NCBI GenBank assembly: GCA_024684085.1
Contig: JAIKXM010000035.1
Coordinates: 1-60,371, forward strand
DNA length: 60,371 nucleotides
DNA from: Lachnospiraceae bacterium
Lineage (GTDB): Bacteria; Bacillota; Clostridia; Lachnospirales; Lachnospiraceae
Direction of reading: 5' to 3'
Part shown: positions 51,475-60,173 of the stretch, in pieces
How the letters are laid out: each line of letters begins with the position of its first letter
Numbering within the stretch: the first letter of the stretch is position 1
Program-made: the position numbers and the translations under genes
The notes under the pieces: generated by a model
Seen by the model: the letters and a program-made list of their open reading frames with translations, nothing else
Database searches by the model: none
Told to the model about the DNA's origin: nothing

Positions 51475-52086
51475 ATGATTAATACAGTTATATTTGATGT
51501 CGGTAACGTACTTACCGAATTCGGATGGCAGCAGTTCATACTGGACAAGGGTTATTCGTCAAAGATCGCAGAGCGTGTGGGTAAGGCCACCATTATGGAT
51601 CCCGACTGGAGCGAATATGACAGAGGGATACTTACCGATGAGGAGATAGTAGCACGCTTCATCGATAACGATCCCGACGTTGAGAAAGAGATAAGAGAAG
51701 TCAATGCTTCTCTGACAGGTATTCTCAAGAAGTGTGATTATGCCATTCCGTGGATAAAAGAGTTAAAGGGAAGAGGGCTTAAGGTCCTCTTCCTGTCTAA
51801 TTTCTCCCGTAAGGCTTATGCGGAGTGTCATGATGTTCTTGACTTCGAGCCTCTGACCGACGGTGGTATCTGGTCATACCGGGTGGGAATGATCAAGCCG
51901 GGCAGAGGGATATATCATGAACTTTTGGACACTTATGATCTTGTTCCGGAAGAGTGTGTCTTCATAGATGATACCGCGGAGAATCTGGCAACCGCTAAAG
52001 ATATGGGAATCAATGTGATTCTGTTTAAGGATTATGTACAGGCTTATGCTGAGTTGAACAGCCTTATCGGCGTACAGGTGAGCTGA
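51475..52086 (+). CDS. HAD-superfamily hydrolase (HAD-IA)
   Basis: This is a 203-aa phosphatase-like protein of the YihX/HAD-IA group. Motif I reads VIFDVGNVLTEFG (Asp8; the second Asp is replaced by Asn, as in several HAD-IA members). Motif II is FLSNFSRK, motif III is the conserved Lys in GMIKPGRGIY, and motif IV is FIDDTAENLA. The cap is small and helical. Substrate unknown. ATG 51475 follows a weak AGGGTAAGG site 43 bp after purB. Confidence 0.85.
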   Translation: MINTVIFDVGNVLTEFGWQQFILDKGYSSKIAERVGKATIMDPDWSEYDRGILTDEEIVARFIDNDPDVEKEIREVNASLTGILKKCDYAIPWIKELKGRGLKVLFLSNFSRKAYAECHDVLDFEPLTDGGIWSYRVGMIKPGRGIYHELLDTYDLVPEECVFIDDTAENLATAKDMGINVILFKDYVQAYAELNSLIGVQVS

Positions 52087-52258
52087 TTCATCTGTCAGAT
52101 CATAGGGTTACCTGACCGGGATCTTACGGAAAGGGTCCATCCGGATCCATCCGGATAGTATATAAATATTCTTTAAATATAGGTAAAAATGTACAAAAAA
52201 AGTATCTCTATGTGGTAAGTCTTATGCTTTTGTGATAAAATTACACTAAATTCAAGAG

Positions 52259-52306
52259 TGATCCGAAGAGGCTCTGTTTCGCAGAAAAGACTCACAGTTC
52301 GGATCA
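52259..52306 (+). promoter_or_regulatory. Long-arm hairpin in the leader of the c-di-GMP gene
   Basis: tgatccgaa (52259-52267) pairs with ttcggatca (52298-52306) around a 30-nt loop. No c-di-GMP riboswitch consensus is recognisable. Further upstream ccatccggat occurs twice (about 52138-52157). Confidence 0.55.
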
Positions 52307-52340
52307 TTCCGTATCTTTGAATTTGTGGGGTTTACTGAGA

Positions 52341-55300
52341 ATGCTGAATAAATTGCTTGGCAAAGAGAACAGTTTGGGGCACGATGAGAATCTGCGTACT
52401 AACAGACTTGCCTTTTTGAGCTATGTGATCTGTTATGCACTGCTGATCATTCTTGCACCGAGAACATTTAATGCTTTTACAAGTTCCGAGAATGCAAGGG
52501 GTCTGATCATATGTACCGAAGTGATACTTATATCGACCCTTTTTATTTGTGCGATATTCTACAGAAGATGGGTTAAGCTCGGTATTCTGAAGAATGTCCT
52601 CTTTTTGTGTTTCTTAGTCTATTATTATTATATTCTGTTCGTGCTTCCCGTGCCGATGTTATGTCTTATCGGAGCACCTTTTCTTGTGATCGCTTCTTTG
52701 TACAGGAGAAAAGATTTCTCTATGATGATCGCATTGGGCATCATTGTGGCTGCGGCAGCGGATTTTTTCTATGATGTCTTCTATCTGAATGCAAGTCCTA
52801 TTGATTTTGAGATATATCTATATTCGATCATGGATCTCATAACTATCATCATACTTATCAGTATCTATACTGACTTCCTTGAGAATCTTGATAAGCGCAG
52901 ACGTGTCCTTCTTGAAAAAGAGCGGGACAGACTGCGTAAGCTGGCCTCCGTCAGTGTACGCCGTATTTTTGAGTACAACCTTAAGAATGACAGTATAATG
53001 CTCGCCAGAGGTGAGGACGGCTTCTACGGTCGTGAAAGGTTCATTGACCACTTTTCACAGGTGGCCAAGACATACAGATATGTTCTTCTGGCAGATTGGG
53101 AGATCCTTGATGAATTTATAGAAGCCTGCAAGCGCGGGGATGATCTTATCGATATGCAGATGCGTCTGAGAGACAAGAATGCCGATTATAAGTGGTATAG
53201 GATCAAGGGAAGGACCGTTAAGGATGCTGAAGGCAATCCGGATTATGTCATCGGTACACTCACCAATATCGATGAGATCAAGAGGATAGAGCTAAGGCAG
53301 GCCGATGAGAATAAGAGAGATCCACTTACCAAGTTATATAAGGCCGAATTCGGCAGAGAGTTGATGAGTGAATTCTTATCATCTTCCGATAACAGGATGC
53401 ACGGTGAGTATGCCGCTCTTTTATACCTGGATATAGATGGATTTGAAGAGCTTAATGACCGGATGGGTAATACCTTCGGTGATGAGATACTCAAGAATAT
53501 CGCTTCAGAGCTTGACAGCGTATTCTATTCTTCGGATGTATTGAGCCGTGTGGGCGGTGATGAGTTCACCATCCTCATGAAGAATATCAAGTCCAAGGAT
53601 GATATTGAGAAGAAGATCCAGGAGATCCGCGAACTTATCAGCTATACCTATGTCGGTGAGAATGTGAGCATGGGAAGTACCGTCGGAATCGGTGCATCAA
53701 TATATCCTACCGACGGAACCGATTATGAGACTCTGTTGCTTAAGGCTGAGAAGGCTCTCTTTGATGCCAAGAGAAGCGGCAGGAATAAATATACCTTCTA
53801 TGATGAGAATCGTGAAGATATATACAGCACATATCCCATACAGGAGAAGCATGAGAAGCTCTCTGCTCTGTATGAGAGCGGTGATCTGAGTTATGATAAG
53901 GCATCGGATTCCCTTATAGAGCTTGCATTCAGGCTTATAGATGAATCCAAGGATACCGACAGTGCCATTAACCTTCTTAACAGACAGATGGCAAGGAGGC
54001 TGAACCTGGGCGGTATAAGGATCAAGGCCAGAGTAGGTAAAGAGTATCGCATGATCAATCCTTACAAGTATTATGTCGGCGAGGATATGGATCTCTTTGA
54101 TAATGATATGGAATTCTCCTATGAGCAATGGAATGATATGCTTCAGGAGTACAGGGATGGCAACGGTGTGTTATCTTACAGCAGTGTTGCCGATATCAAC
54201 GGTGGTACCTTAAGGACTACTCTTATCGCAAGCGGAGTTAAAGCTTATCTTGGCTGCGCATTCTATGATAAGGGTGAGTTCGCCGGCAATATTGAGTTCA
54301 TTGATTTTGAAACAGAGAGAGAATGGTCACCGGAGGAAGTGACCACTATAAGAGCTATCGCCAATGTCGTATCTTCATATCTCCTTAAGATGAAGGCATA
54401 TGAAGATGCTTCCGATACGGTCGAGAGGCTGACCGGATATGATTCGATAACAGGCTTATGTAAGTACGAGAAGTTCCTTAATCTCATCAGTGAATATATA
54501 GAGAATGCCCCTCACGGAAGCTATGTTGTGGCATATATGGACTTCAGTAATTTCAAATATATCAATGAGACTCACGGTTATGAGGTAGGTGACAGGATAC
54601 TTAAGTATCTTGCCGATGCATGTATGGATTCGCCTGATTTTATCTACGGAAGCCGTGTATTCTCGGATAATATCGTTATAGTATGCTCTATCAAGGAAGC
54701 TACTTCGGATATTATGACTGCAAGATATGAGAAGTTCAGTGAAGAATTCACTGCAATGGTCAAGAAAGATTTTGGTATCAGCAATGTTATCCTTGATATC
54801 GGATTCTGTACCTTTAAGGTATGCGGACTCCCCATACCTATTAAGAGCATAATCTCCAATGCCAATATGGCAAGGAAGTATGCCAAGATGCCCGACAGTC
54901 CACGTGTAATGATGTACGATGATGAGATGGGCAAGGAACTCAAGGCAGAGATCGCTTATGCAGCAGATATGGAGAGTGCCTTCCGTAATCACGAATTCGT
55001 TGTATATATGCAGCCTAAGGTTGATCTTCGTACCGGATTGATAGCCGGTGCGGAAGCTCTGATCAGATGGAAGAAAGGTGATGGAACACTTATATTCCCG
55101 AATGACTTTATTCCTGTATTTGAGAAGAACAAATCGATCACGCTGTTAGACTTCTATGTATATGAAGAGGTATGTAAGTATCTTAAGGAGAGGCTTGACG
55201 CCGGTAAGGAAGTTGTAAGGATATCTATCAATGTATCCAGAGTTCATCTGTATAGTATAGATGAGTTCGTTAACAACCTCAAGAATCTTCTGGAGAGATA

Positions 55301-55715
55301 TGAACTTGATCCCAAGTATCTGGAATTTGAATTGACTGAGACGGTCTTCACCGACAGAGTCGAAGATACGATCGAGCTTATGAGCAAGTTAAGGGAATTG
55401 GGTGTACTTGTATCAATGGACGACTTTGGTTCGGGTTATTCATCACTGAACGTCTTAACCAAGCTTCCTCTTGATGTACTTAAGCTCGATAAGGAATTCC
55501 TCAGAGACTTCGATTCGGATCCCGACGAGAAGCTTATCATACCGGGCATCATAGATATTGCCAAGAAGCTTAATCTTAAGGTTGTCTGCGAAGGTGTTGA
55601 GACGAGAGAACAGGTTAAGTTCCTTCGTGAAGTGGGTTGTGATTATGCGCAGGGATATTATTACTCTAAGCCTATACCGATCCCCACATTTGACGGTTTG
55701 CTGGAAATAAAGTAA
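52341..55715 (+). CDS. Membrane GGDEF/EAL protein (c-di-GMP turnover)
   Basis: This is a 1124-aa sensor-enzyme for cyclic di-GMP. About six N-terminal helices (residues 20-180) are followed by a PAS-like region (DYKWYRIKGRTVKDAEGNPD). A GGDEF domain has an intact RVGGDEF (near residue 404). A GAF-like region (about 550-690) and a second, degenerate GGDEF domain (VFSDN at about 772) follow. The EAL domain (AEALIRW near 903) keeps NVSRVHL, ELTETV, MDDFGSGYSS, LKLDKEF and EGVETREQ. Both synthesis and hydrolysis could be active. ATG 52341 is preferred over TTG 52317. Confidence 0.88.
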   Translation: MLNKLLGKENSLGHDENLRTNRLAFLSYVICYALLIILAPRTFNAFTSSENARGLIICTEVILISTLFICAIFYRRWVKLGILKNVLFLCFLVYYYYILFVLPVPMLCLIGAPFLVIASLYRRKDFSMMIALGIIVAAAADFFYDVFYLNASPIDFEIYLYSIMDLITIIILISIYTDFLENLDKRRRVLLEKERDRLRKLASVSVRRIFEYNLKNDSIMLARGEDGFYGRERFIDHFSQVAKTYRYVLLADWEILDEFIEACKRGDDLIDMQMRLRDKNADYKWYRIKGRTVKDAEGNPDYVIGTLTNIDEIKRIELRQADENKRDPLTKLYKAEFGRELMSEFLSSSDNRMHGEYAALLYLDIDGFEELNDRMGNTFGDEILKNIASELDSVFYSSDVLSRVGGDEFTILMKNIKSKDDIEKKIQEIRELISYTYVGENVSMGSTVGIGASIYPTDGTDYETLLLKAEKALFDAKRSGRNKYTFYDENREDIYSTYPIQEKHEKLSALYESGDLSYDKASDSLIELAFRLIDESKDTDSAINLLNRQMARRLNLGGIRIKARVGKEYRMINPYKYYVGEDMDLFDNDMEFSYEQWNDMLQEYRDGNGVLSYSSVADINGGTLRTTLIASGVKAYLGCAFYDKGEFAGNIEFIDFETEREWSPEEVTTIRAIANVVSSYLLKMKAYEDASDTVERLTGYDSITGLCKYEKFLNLISEYIENAPHGSYVVAYMDFSNFKYINETHGYEVGDRILKYLADACMDSPDFIYGSRVFSDNIVIVCSIKEATSDIMTARYEKFSEEFTAMVKKDFGISNVILDIGFCTFKVCGLPIPIKSIISNANMARKYAKMPDSPRVMMYDDEMGKELKAEIAYAADMESAFRNHEFVVYMQPKVDLRTGLIAGAEALIRWKKGDGTLIFPNDFIPVFEKNKSITLLDFYVYEEVCKYLKERLDAGKEVVRISINVSRVHLYSIDEFVNNLKNLLERYELDPKYLEFELTETVFTDRVEDTIELMSKLRELGVLVSMDDFGSGYSSLNVLTKLPLDVLKLDKEFLRDFDSDPDEKLIIPGIIDIAKKLNLKVVCEGVETREQVKFLREVGCDYAQGYYYSKPIPIPTFDGLLEIK

Positions 55716-55803
55716 AATCTATTGGAACTTGGAGTATGTTCAGTGTCGGGCTATTTTTCAGGACACCGGACAGTTGTGGATGGTTGGATCATATATGGGT
55801 GAT

Positions 55804-56028
55804 ATGAAGAAGAAAGTTAAGAGAATAATGGCTTGGATCGGCATATGTCTTCTGCTGGCGATATATCTGCTGATGCTGATATTCGCATTGATGAAGACGG
55901 AGAATTGGTTCAGTTATTTCCTGGTAGCCATGGTCGCTACCATAGTAGTACCGATAATAATGTGGATAAATATGTTTTTGTATGATAGAATTATCGGAGA
56001 CAAAAAACAAAGTGAGGTTGAAGAGTAA
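55804..56028 (+). CDS. Small two-helix membrane protein
   Basis: This is a 74-aa hydrophobic protein with two membrane helices ([19 protein letters not shown] and [20 protein letters not shown]) and a charged C-terminus. The start is uncertain: in-frame ATGs at 55780, 55795 and 55804 all lack a good ribosome site; 55804 gives a basic MKKKVKR start. The stop overlaps the next start (TAATG). I see no known family; the coupling to the SEC-C gene is its only context. Confidence 0.6.
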   Translation: MKKKVKRIMAWIGICLLLAIYLLMLIFALMKTENWFSYFLVAMVATIVVPIIMWINMFLYDRIIGDKKQSEVEE

Positions 56029-56534
56029 TGAGTTTATTGGATAAGTGGAGAGATGTGGCATATTCGCAGACTACAGATAAGGCGAAGCTTCAGAAGTTAT
56101 GGACAGATTATTTCCAGAGAGAGAAGAATATCTATGCCGAGCTTCTCAAGAATCCCGATGAGGTAGTTAAGGGTACTGTTAAGGAGCTTGCTGATAAGTT
56201 CAATGTGGATATAGATACCATGGTTGGATTCCTTGACGGTATCAACGATAGCCTTGTGGAAGCCAATCCCATAGAGACAATGGAAGAGGATACAGTAGTT
56301 AACCTTGGATTCGATAAGGAACTTCTGTACAAGAACATGGTAGCTGCAGATGCAGAGTGGCTGTACGGTCTTGAAGAGTGGAATGACATCTTCACAGAGG
56401 AGAAGAGACAGGAACTATACAAGGAACAGAAGAAGTCTACCACTATTGTTAACGAGGCACCGAAGGTATATCCCAACGATCCCTGTCCCTGTGGCAGCGG
56501 TAAGAAGTATAAGAAGTGCTGTGGTCGTAATTAA
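56028..56534 (+). CDS. SEC-C domain protein
   Basis: This 168-aa cytoplasmic protein ends in a SEC-C zinc finger ([20 protein letters not shown]). The N-terminal 140 residues are helical with an acidic middle. SEC-C motifs occur at the end of SecA and in many small proteins, where they bind zinc and sometimes nucleic acid or SecB-like partners. The role here is unknown. It is coupled to the preceding gene (TAATG). Confidence 0.82.
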   Translation: MSLLDKWRDVAYSQTTDKAKLQKLWTDYFQREKNIYAELLKNPDEVVKGTVKELADKFNVDIDTMVGFLDGINDSLVEANPIETMEEDTVVNLGFDKELLYKNMVAADAEWLYGLEEWNDIFTEEKRQELYKEQKKSTTIVNEAPKVYPNDPCPCGSGKKYKKCCGRN

Positions 56535-56547
56535 GACAAAGGCGTAT

Positions 56548-57069
56548 ATGAAGTATTTTATTCAATATATAAAAAAGACATTGCGGTTTCTTCTGAAGCC
56601 GCTTTCTTTTATTCCGGCAATCCTGATAATCATAATGATATTCAATTTCTCGGGGCAGGAAGGTGTGAGATCCGCAAGCTTGAGCCGATGGGTGAGTACT
56701 CTGATAGTTCGTGTGATCAATGTACTCAGAGGAAGGGTCTATTCACCATATCAGTTGGAAAACATGGTGACACTGATACATCCCTATGTCCGCAAGCTGG
56801 CACACGTTACCGAATTTTTTCTGCTTGCGGTAAGTGTGGCGCTTCCGATGTATGTAATGAAGATAAGAGGTTTTTTTCATACATTCTTAAGCTTCTTCAT
56901 ATGTGTAATGGTCGCTGTGCTTGATGAATATCATCAGACCTTTGTGTACGGCAGATCCGGTTCGCCGAGAGACGTGCTGATCGACAGTATAGGTATACTT
57001 ATCGGAGTGATCGTAACCCGTATACTGGGATTCGTCGGGAGAAAGACAATATTCAGATGGCTGGCCTGA
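56548..57069 (+). CDS. VanZ-family membrane protein
   Basis: This is a 173-aa protein with four membrane helices. The VanZ fingerprints are FSGQEG after the first helix, a VRKLAHVTEFFLLA segment, and DEYHQTFVYGRSGSPRDVLIDS. VanZ relatives raise glycopeptide tolerance in some bacteria, but most genomic copies have no known role. ATG 56548 is close to the SEC-C stop. The gene faces lysR and ends 56 bp before it. Confidence 0.87.
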   Translation: MKYFIQYIKKTLRFLLKPLSFIPAILIIIMIFNFSGQEGVRSASLSRWVSTLIVRVINVLRGRVYSPYQLENMVTLIHPYVRKLAHVTEFFLLAVSVALPMYVMKIRGFFHTFLSFFICVMVAVLDEYHQTFVYGRSGSPRDVLIDSIGILIGVIVTRILGFVGRKTIFRWLA

Positions 57070-57125
57070 ATGTGAGGCGCACTTTGATCTTACAAAAGAT
57101 GACAGTGAAGCCGTTTATTTGTTTA

Positions 57126-58046
57126 TCACTCCTCATTGGTATGGTACTGCTCAAGGTTGGAGAAGAATCGTTCGGTGGCGGGATTAAGTCCCGATTTTGA
57201 CCAGCATACCTCTATATCGAGCATCTCGGGCGAGCCGTCGGGCTTCGTTATATGGACGATATTGATGTTCCTGCCGAGTGTCAGATTGCTGACGATGTAT
57301 TCGGGAAGAACGCTGATACCTATACCTGAGGCTACCATAAGAAGAAGAGTTTCGGGATCTCCTTCGGTAGCGACTACATTGGGGATAAAGCCGCCTCGCT
57401 CGTAAGTTACGAGAACCTCCTCTGCTTCATCCTTGGGACGATCGGAGGGCTGCATTATGATGAAGTTCTCATGCTCCAATTCGGAATAGCTTATGGTAGA
57501 TCGTTCGCACAGACGGTGTCCTCCGGGAAGGGCCGCAACGAGGGGGAAACTCTGGAAATACCTGTGTCCGTCAGAAGGACGGGAATTACCTATCGTGGAT
57601 GTCAGATTGAAGATGATATCACATTCACCCTTATCAAGTGCCTGATACAGGCCACTCATATTATCTCTGTAGAATCGGATCTTAACGTTGGGATAGGTTA
57701 TATGGTAGGTGCGGATTATATCCGACAGATTCTTATTGACCAGTCCGCTAATGAATCCGATGCATATCGAACCGCTGACACCTTCCGAGGTACTGCGGGC
57801 AAGTCGCGCGGCATCATTGCTGCGTCTTACAATATCTCTTGCTTCTCTTAAGTATACTTCTCCTGCTGCAGTTAATCTGATATGATGCTTGCTGCTTCTG
57901 TCAAAGAGCTGTACTCCAATATTCTCTTCGAGAGCCTTGATCTGCTGGCTTATGGCTGTCTGTGTGATGAAGCACATCTCTGCGGCCTTGGTGAAGTTAA
58001 GTGTCTCTGCTGCTGTTATGAAGTATTCCAATTGATTGAGGTTCAT
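57126..58046 (-). CDS. LysR-family transcriptional regulator
   Basis: This is a 306-aa regulator with the N-terminal winged helix (MNLNQLEYFITAAETLNFTK, then AAEMCFITQTAISQQIKALE) and a C-terminal periplasmic-binding-like effector domain. The ligand is unknown. It is divergent from trpE over a 600-bp gap, but the gap is filled with repeat elements, so autoregulation and control of trpE are only possible. A good ribosome site precedes the ATG on the minus strand (AAGGAG). Confidence 0.88.
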   Translation of the reverse strand: MNLNQLEYFITAAETLNFTKAAEMCFITQTAISQQIKALEENIGVQLFDRSSKHHIRLTAAGEVYLREARDIVRRSNDAARLARSTSEGVSGSICIGFISGLVNKNLSDIIRTYHITYPNVKIRFYRDNMSGLYQALDKGECDIIFNLTSTIGNSRPSDGHRYFQSFPLVAALPGGHRLCERSTISYSELEHENFIIMQPSDRPKDEAEEVLVTYERGGFIPNVVATEGDPETLLLMVASGIGISVLPEYIVSNLTLGRNINIVHITKPDGSPEMLDIEVCWSKSGLNPATERFFSNLEQYHTNEE

Positions 58047-58086
58047 ATCTTACTCCTTGTTGACATGATGTCGTATTACACAAAAA

Positions 58087-58199
58087 CGCTCCGCTAAGGA
58101 TGCGAACTCGCGCGAAAGGTAGATGCCGTGCACTCGCGCGAAAGGTAAATGATGCCGGAGCATCCGCGCTCGGCGCAAGAATGTCGCAAGCGACATTCT
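58087..58199 (+). repeat. Dispersed structured repeat, copy 3 (internally duplicated)
   Basis: This is a copy of the family with an internal duplication of the cactcgcgcgaaaggta block (once with gaactcg). It has the hairpin gatgcc-gg-agcatc and the terminal hairpin agaatgtcgc-aa-gcgacattct (58178-58199). It lies 40 bp from the lysR start, in the lysR-trpE gap. Confidence 0.85.
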
Positions 58200-58328
58200 A
58201 TGTGTATATTGATATAATATCATAATATAAACCTATCGAAAAAGTCAGTTTACCGCATTTTTTACGGAAAAATAAGATATATGGATGGGGTTCATAAGAA
58301 AAACTTATTAATTAACAATAATTATCTG

Positions 58329-58358
58329 TTGGACGTTTTAAGTCGTTTCTAATAATAT
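58329..58358 (+). promoter_or_regulatory. Candidate trpE promoter
   Basis: TTGGAC (58329-58334), an 18-bp spacer and TAATAT (58353-58358). A transcript from here would carry two structured repeats before trpE. The stretch 58200-58328 is A+T-rich with no other clear signal. Confidence 0.45.
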
Positions 58359-58360
58359 TT

Positions 58361-58390
58361 TCTTGTGTAATAGTTACCTATTACACAAGA
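58361..58390. repeat. 13-bp perfect inverted repeat before copy 4
   Basis: tcttgtgtaatag (58361-58373) and ctattacacaaga (58378-58390), 4-nt loop. A degenerate version (gtaatag-tttc-ctattacac) precedes copy 5 near 58490-58513. Confidence 0.8.
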
Positions 58391-58392
58391 AA

Positions 58393-58479
58393 CGCTCCGC
58401 TAAGGATGCGCACTCGCGCGAAAGGTAGATGATGCCGGAGCATCCGCGCTCGGCGCGAGAATGTCGCAAGCGACATTCT
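58393..58479 (+). repeat. Dispersed structured repeat, copy 4
   Basis: Full copy with head cgctccgctaaggatgcg, hairpin gatgcc-gg-agcatc, ctcg-gcg-cgag, and terminal hairpin agaatgtcgc-aa-gcgacattct (58458-58479) followed by a short T-rich tract. Confidence 0.88.
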
Positions 58480-58520
58480 ATTTTATGTAACAGGTAATAG
58501 TTTCCTATTACACAAGAAAA

Positions 58521-58609
58521 GCTCCGCTAAGGATGCGCACTCGCGCGAAAGGTAAATGATGCCAAGGCATCCGCGCTCGGCGCGAGAATGTCGCAAGCGA
58601 CATTTTTTT
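58521..58609 (+). repeat. Dispersed structured repeat, copy 5, in the trpE leader
   Basis: Full copy with hairpin gatgcc-aa-ggcatc (a C-G pair where the other copies have T-A, T-G or C-A). The terminal hairpin agaatgtcgc-aa-gcgacatt (58585-58604) runs into seven T, so it resembles an intrinsic terminator placed 38 bp before the trpE start codon. Confidence 0.88.
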
Positions 58610-58646
58610 GCAGGAGACAATGATGTGCATATTAAGGAGGAATGAT

Positions 58647-60173
58647 ATGTATCCGTCTATAGAAGAAGTGATCAGGCTGTCAGCGGACAGGAAGATAAAG
58701 AGAATACCGCTTTGCAGGGAAGTGTTCTCGGACAGATATACACCCGTGGAGATGATAAGGGTTCTGCGCGGTGTGAGTAACAGAGTCTTCGTGCTTGAGA
58801 GCGCGGATCAGAATGAGAACAGAGGGCGTTATACTTTCCTGGGTTTTGATCCCTGTCTGGAGGTTGTGTGCAGGAACGGTGAAGTGACTGTCAGCAAAGT
58901 AGCGGGCAAGGATAAGGAGACTGTTGAGTCAGTTCATGAAGGACATCCGGGGAATGTCATGAGGAACCTCCTTGAAGAATACAGGAGTCCCGATATTGAA
59001 GGGATGCCTCCTTTTACCGGCGGATTCGTGGGATATTTCTCATATGATTATATAAGATATGCCGAGCCGAAGCTTAACTTAAGTGATTGTACGGATGATG
59101 ATCCTTCGGACATGGATATGATGCTCTTTGACAAAGTTATCGTCTTCGATAATTACAGACAGAAGCTGTACCTCATTGCAGGGATCGATGTGGGTAGTAT
59201 CGAAGAAGTGGATGGCATCAGAACGGAAGCTGATATCAAGAGAGTATATCATGATGCTACGCTTGAGATAGAGGCGATGTGTGAGATCGTTAAGAGTGAT
59301 AAGAAGTTTGAATTCGAGCCGCTTTCGCTTGTTACGGATCTTAAGCCTGAGATGACTGCCGAAGAGTACGGCAGATGTGTTGAGAAGGCAAAACATTATA
59401 TAAGAGAGGGAGATATATTTCAGGTGGTCTTATCCAATGCCATAAGAGCAACGGCTAAAGGAAGCCTCTTTGATACCTACAGAGTGCTTCGTTCTACCAA
59501 TCCTTCGCCTTATATGTTCTATATAGGAGGAGAAGATATTGAGATAGCAGGTGCTTCTCCCGAGACACTTGTAAGTCTTAAGCATGGTCTGGTGAACACC
59601 TTCCCGCTTGCGGGAACAAGACCTCGTGGAACAACGCCTCAGGAAGATAAGTCGCTTGAAGAAGAACTGCTTGCCGATGAGAAGGAGAGAGCCGAGCATA
59701 ATATGCTGGTCGATCTCGGACGTAATGATATAGGTAAGATAAGCGAGATCGGAAGCGTTGAGGTTGCCAGATACATGGATATCGTGCGTTTTTCCCATGT
59801 AATGCATATAGGCTCGACCGTTAACGGTAAGATAAGAGCCGACAGGGATTGCATGGATGCGGTGGATGCGATCCTTCCTGCGGGAACACTTTCGGGCGCA
59901 CCTAAGATCAGAGCCTGCGAGATCATCGATGAGCTTGAGGCGAGCAGAAGAGGCCTGTACGGCGGAGCAGTCGGCTATGTGGATCTTACGGGTAATCTGG
60001 ATATATGCATTGCCATCAGACTTGCCTTCATGAAGAAGGGCAACCTGTGCATCCGTTCCGGAGCCGGTATTGTAAGTGATTCCGTTCCCGAAAGAGAGGC
60101 CGAAGAGTGCCTCAATAAGGCAGGGGCAGTCATCAATGCGGTTAAGATGGCAGAAGGAGACATTGATAAGTAA
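58647..60173 (+). CDS. trpE: Anthranilate synthase component I
   Basis: TrpE makes anthranilate from chorismate, the first step to tryptophan. The 508-aa product has the feedback-site motif VLESADQNENRGRYTFLG, then GGFVGYFSYD, LSNAIRATAKG, GTRPRGTTPQEDK, HNMLVDLGRNDIGKI and PAGTLSGAPKIRACEIIDELE with conserved catalytic residues. ATG 58647 has AAGGAGG seven bases upstream. Component II (trpG) is not in the window; a TnpB element follows instead, at least partly splitting the expected operon. Confidence 0.93.
   Translation: MYPSIEEVIRLSADRKIKRIPLCREVFSDRYTPVEMIRVLRGVSNRVFVLESADQNENRGRYTFLGFDPCLEVVCRNGEVTVSKVAGKDKETVESVHEGHPGNVMRNLLEEYRSPDIEGMPPFTGGFVGYFSYDYIRYAEPKLNLSDCTDDDPSDMDMMLFDKVIVFDNYRQKLYLIAGIDVGSIEEVDGIRTEADIKRVYHDATLEIEAMCEIVKSDKKFEFEPLSLVTDLKPEMTAEEYGRCVEKAKHYIREGDIFQVVLSNAIRATAKGSLFDTYRVLRSTNPSPYMFYIGGEDIEIAGASPETLVSLKHGLVNTFPLAGTRPRGTTPQEDKSLEEELLADEKERAEHNMLVDLGRNDIGKISEIGSVEVARYMDIVRFSHVMHIGSTVNGKIRADRDCMDAVDAILPAGTLSGAPKIRACEIIDELEASRRGLYGGAVGYVDLTGNLDICIAIRLAFMKKGNLCIRSGAGIVSDSVPEREAEECLNKAGAVINAVKMAEGDIDK

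Noticed and set aside
52087-52340. c-di-GMP riboswitch before the GGDEF/EAL gene
   Set aside because: The leader has a hairpin and a short direct repeat, but not the conserved GEMM-type blocks.
58361-58646. T-box riboswitch or leader peptide controlling trpE
   Set aside because: No T-box antiterminator consensus and no short frame with Trp codons could be found; only the dispersed repeats explain the hairpins.
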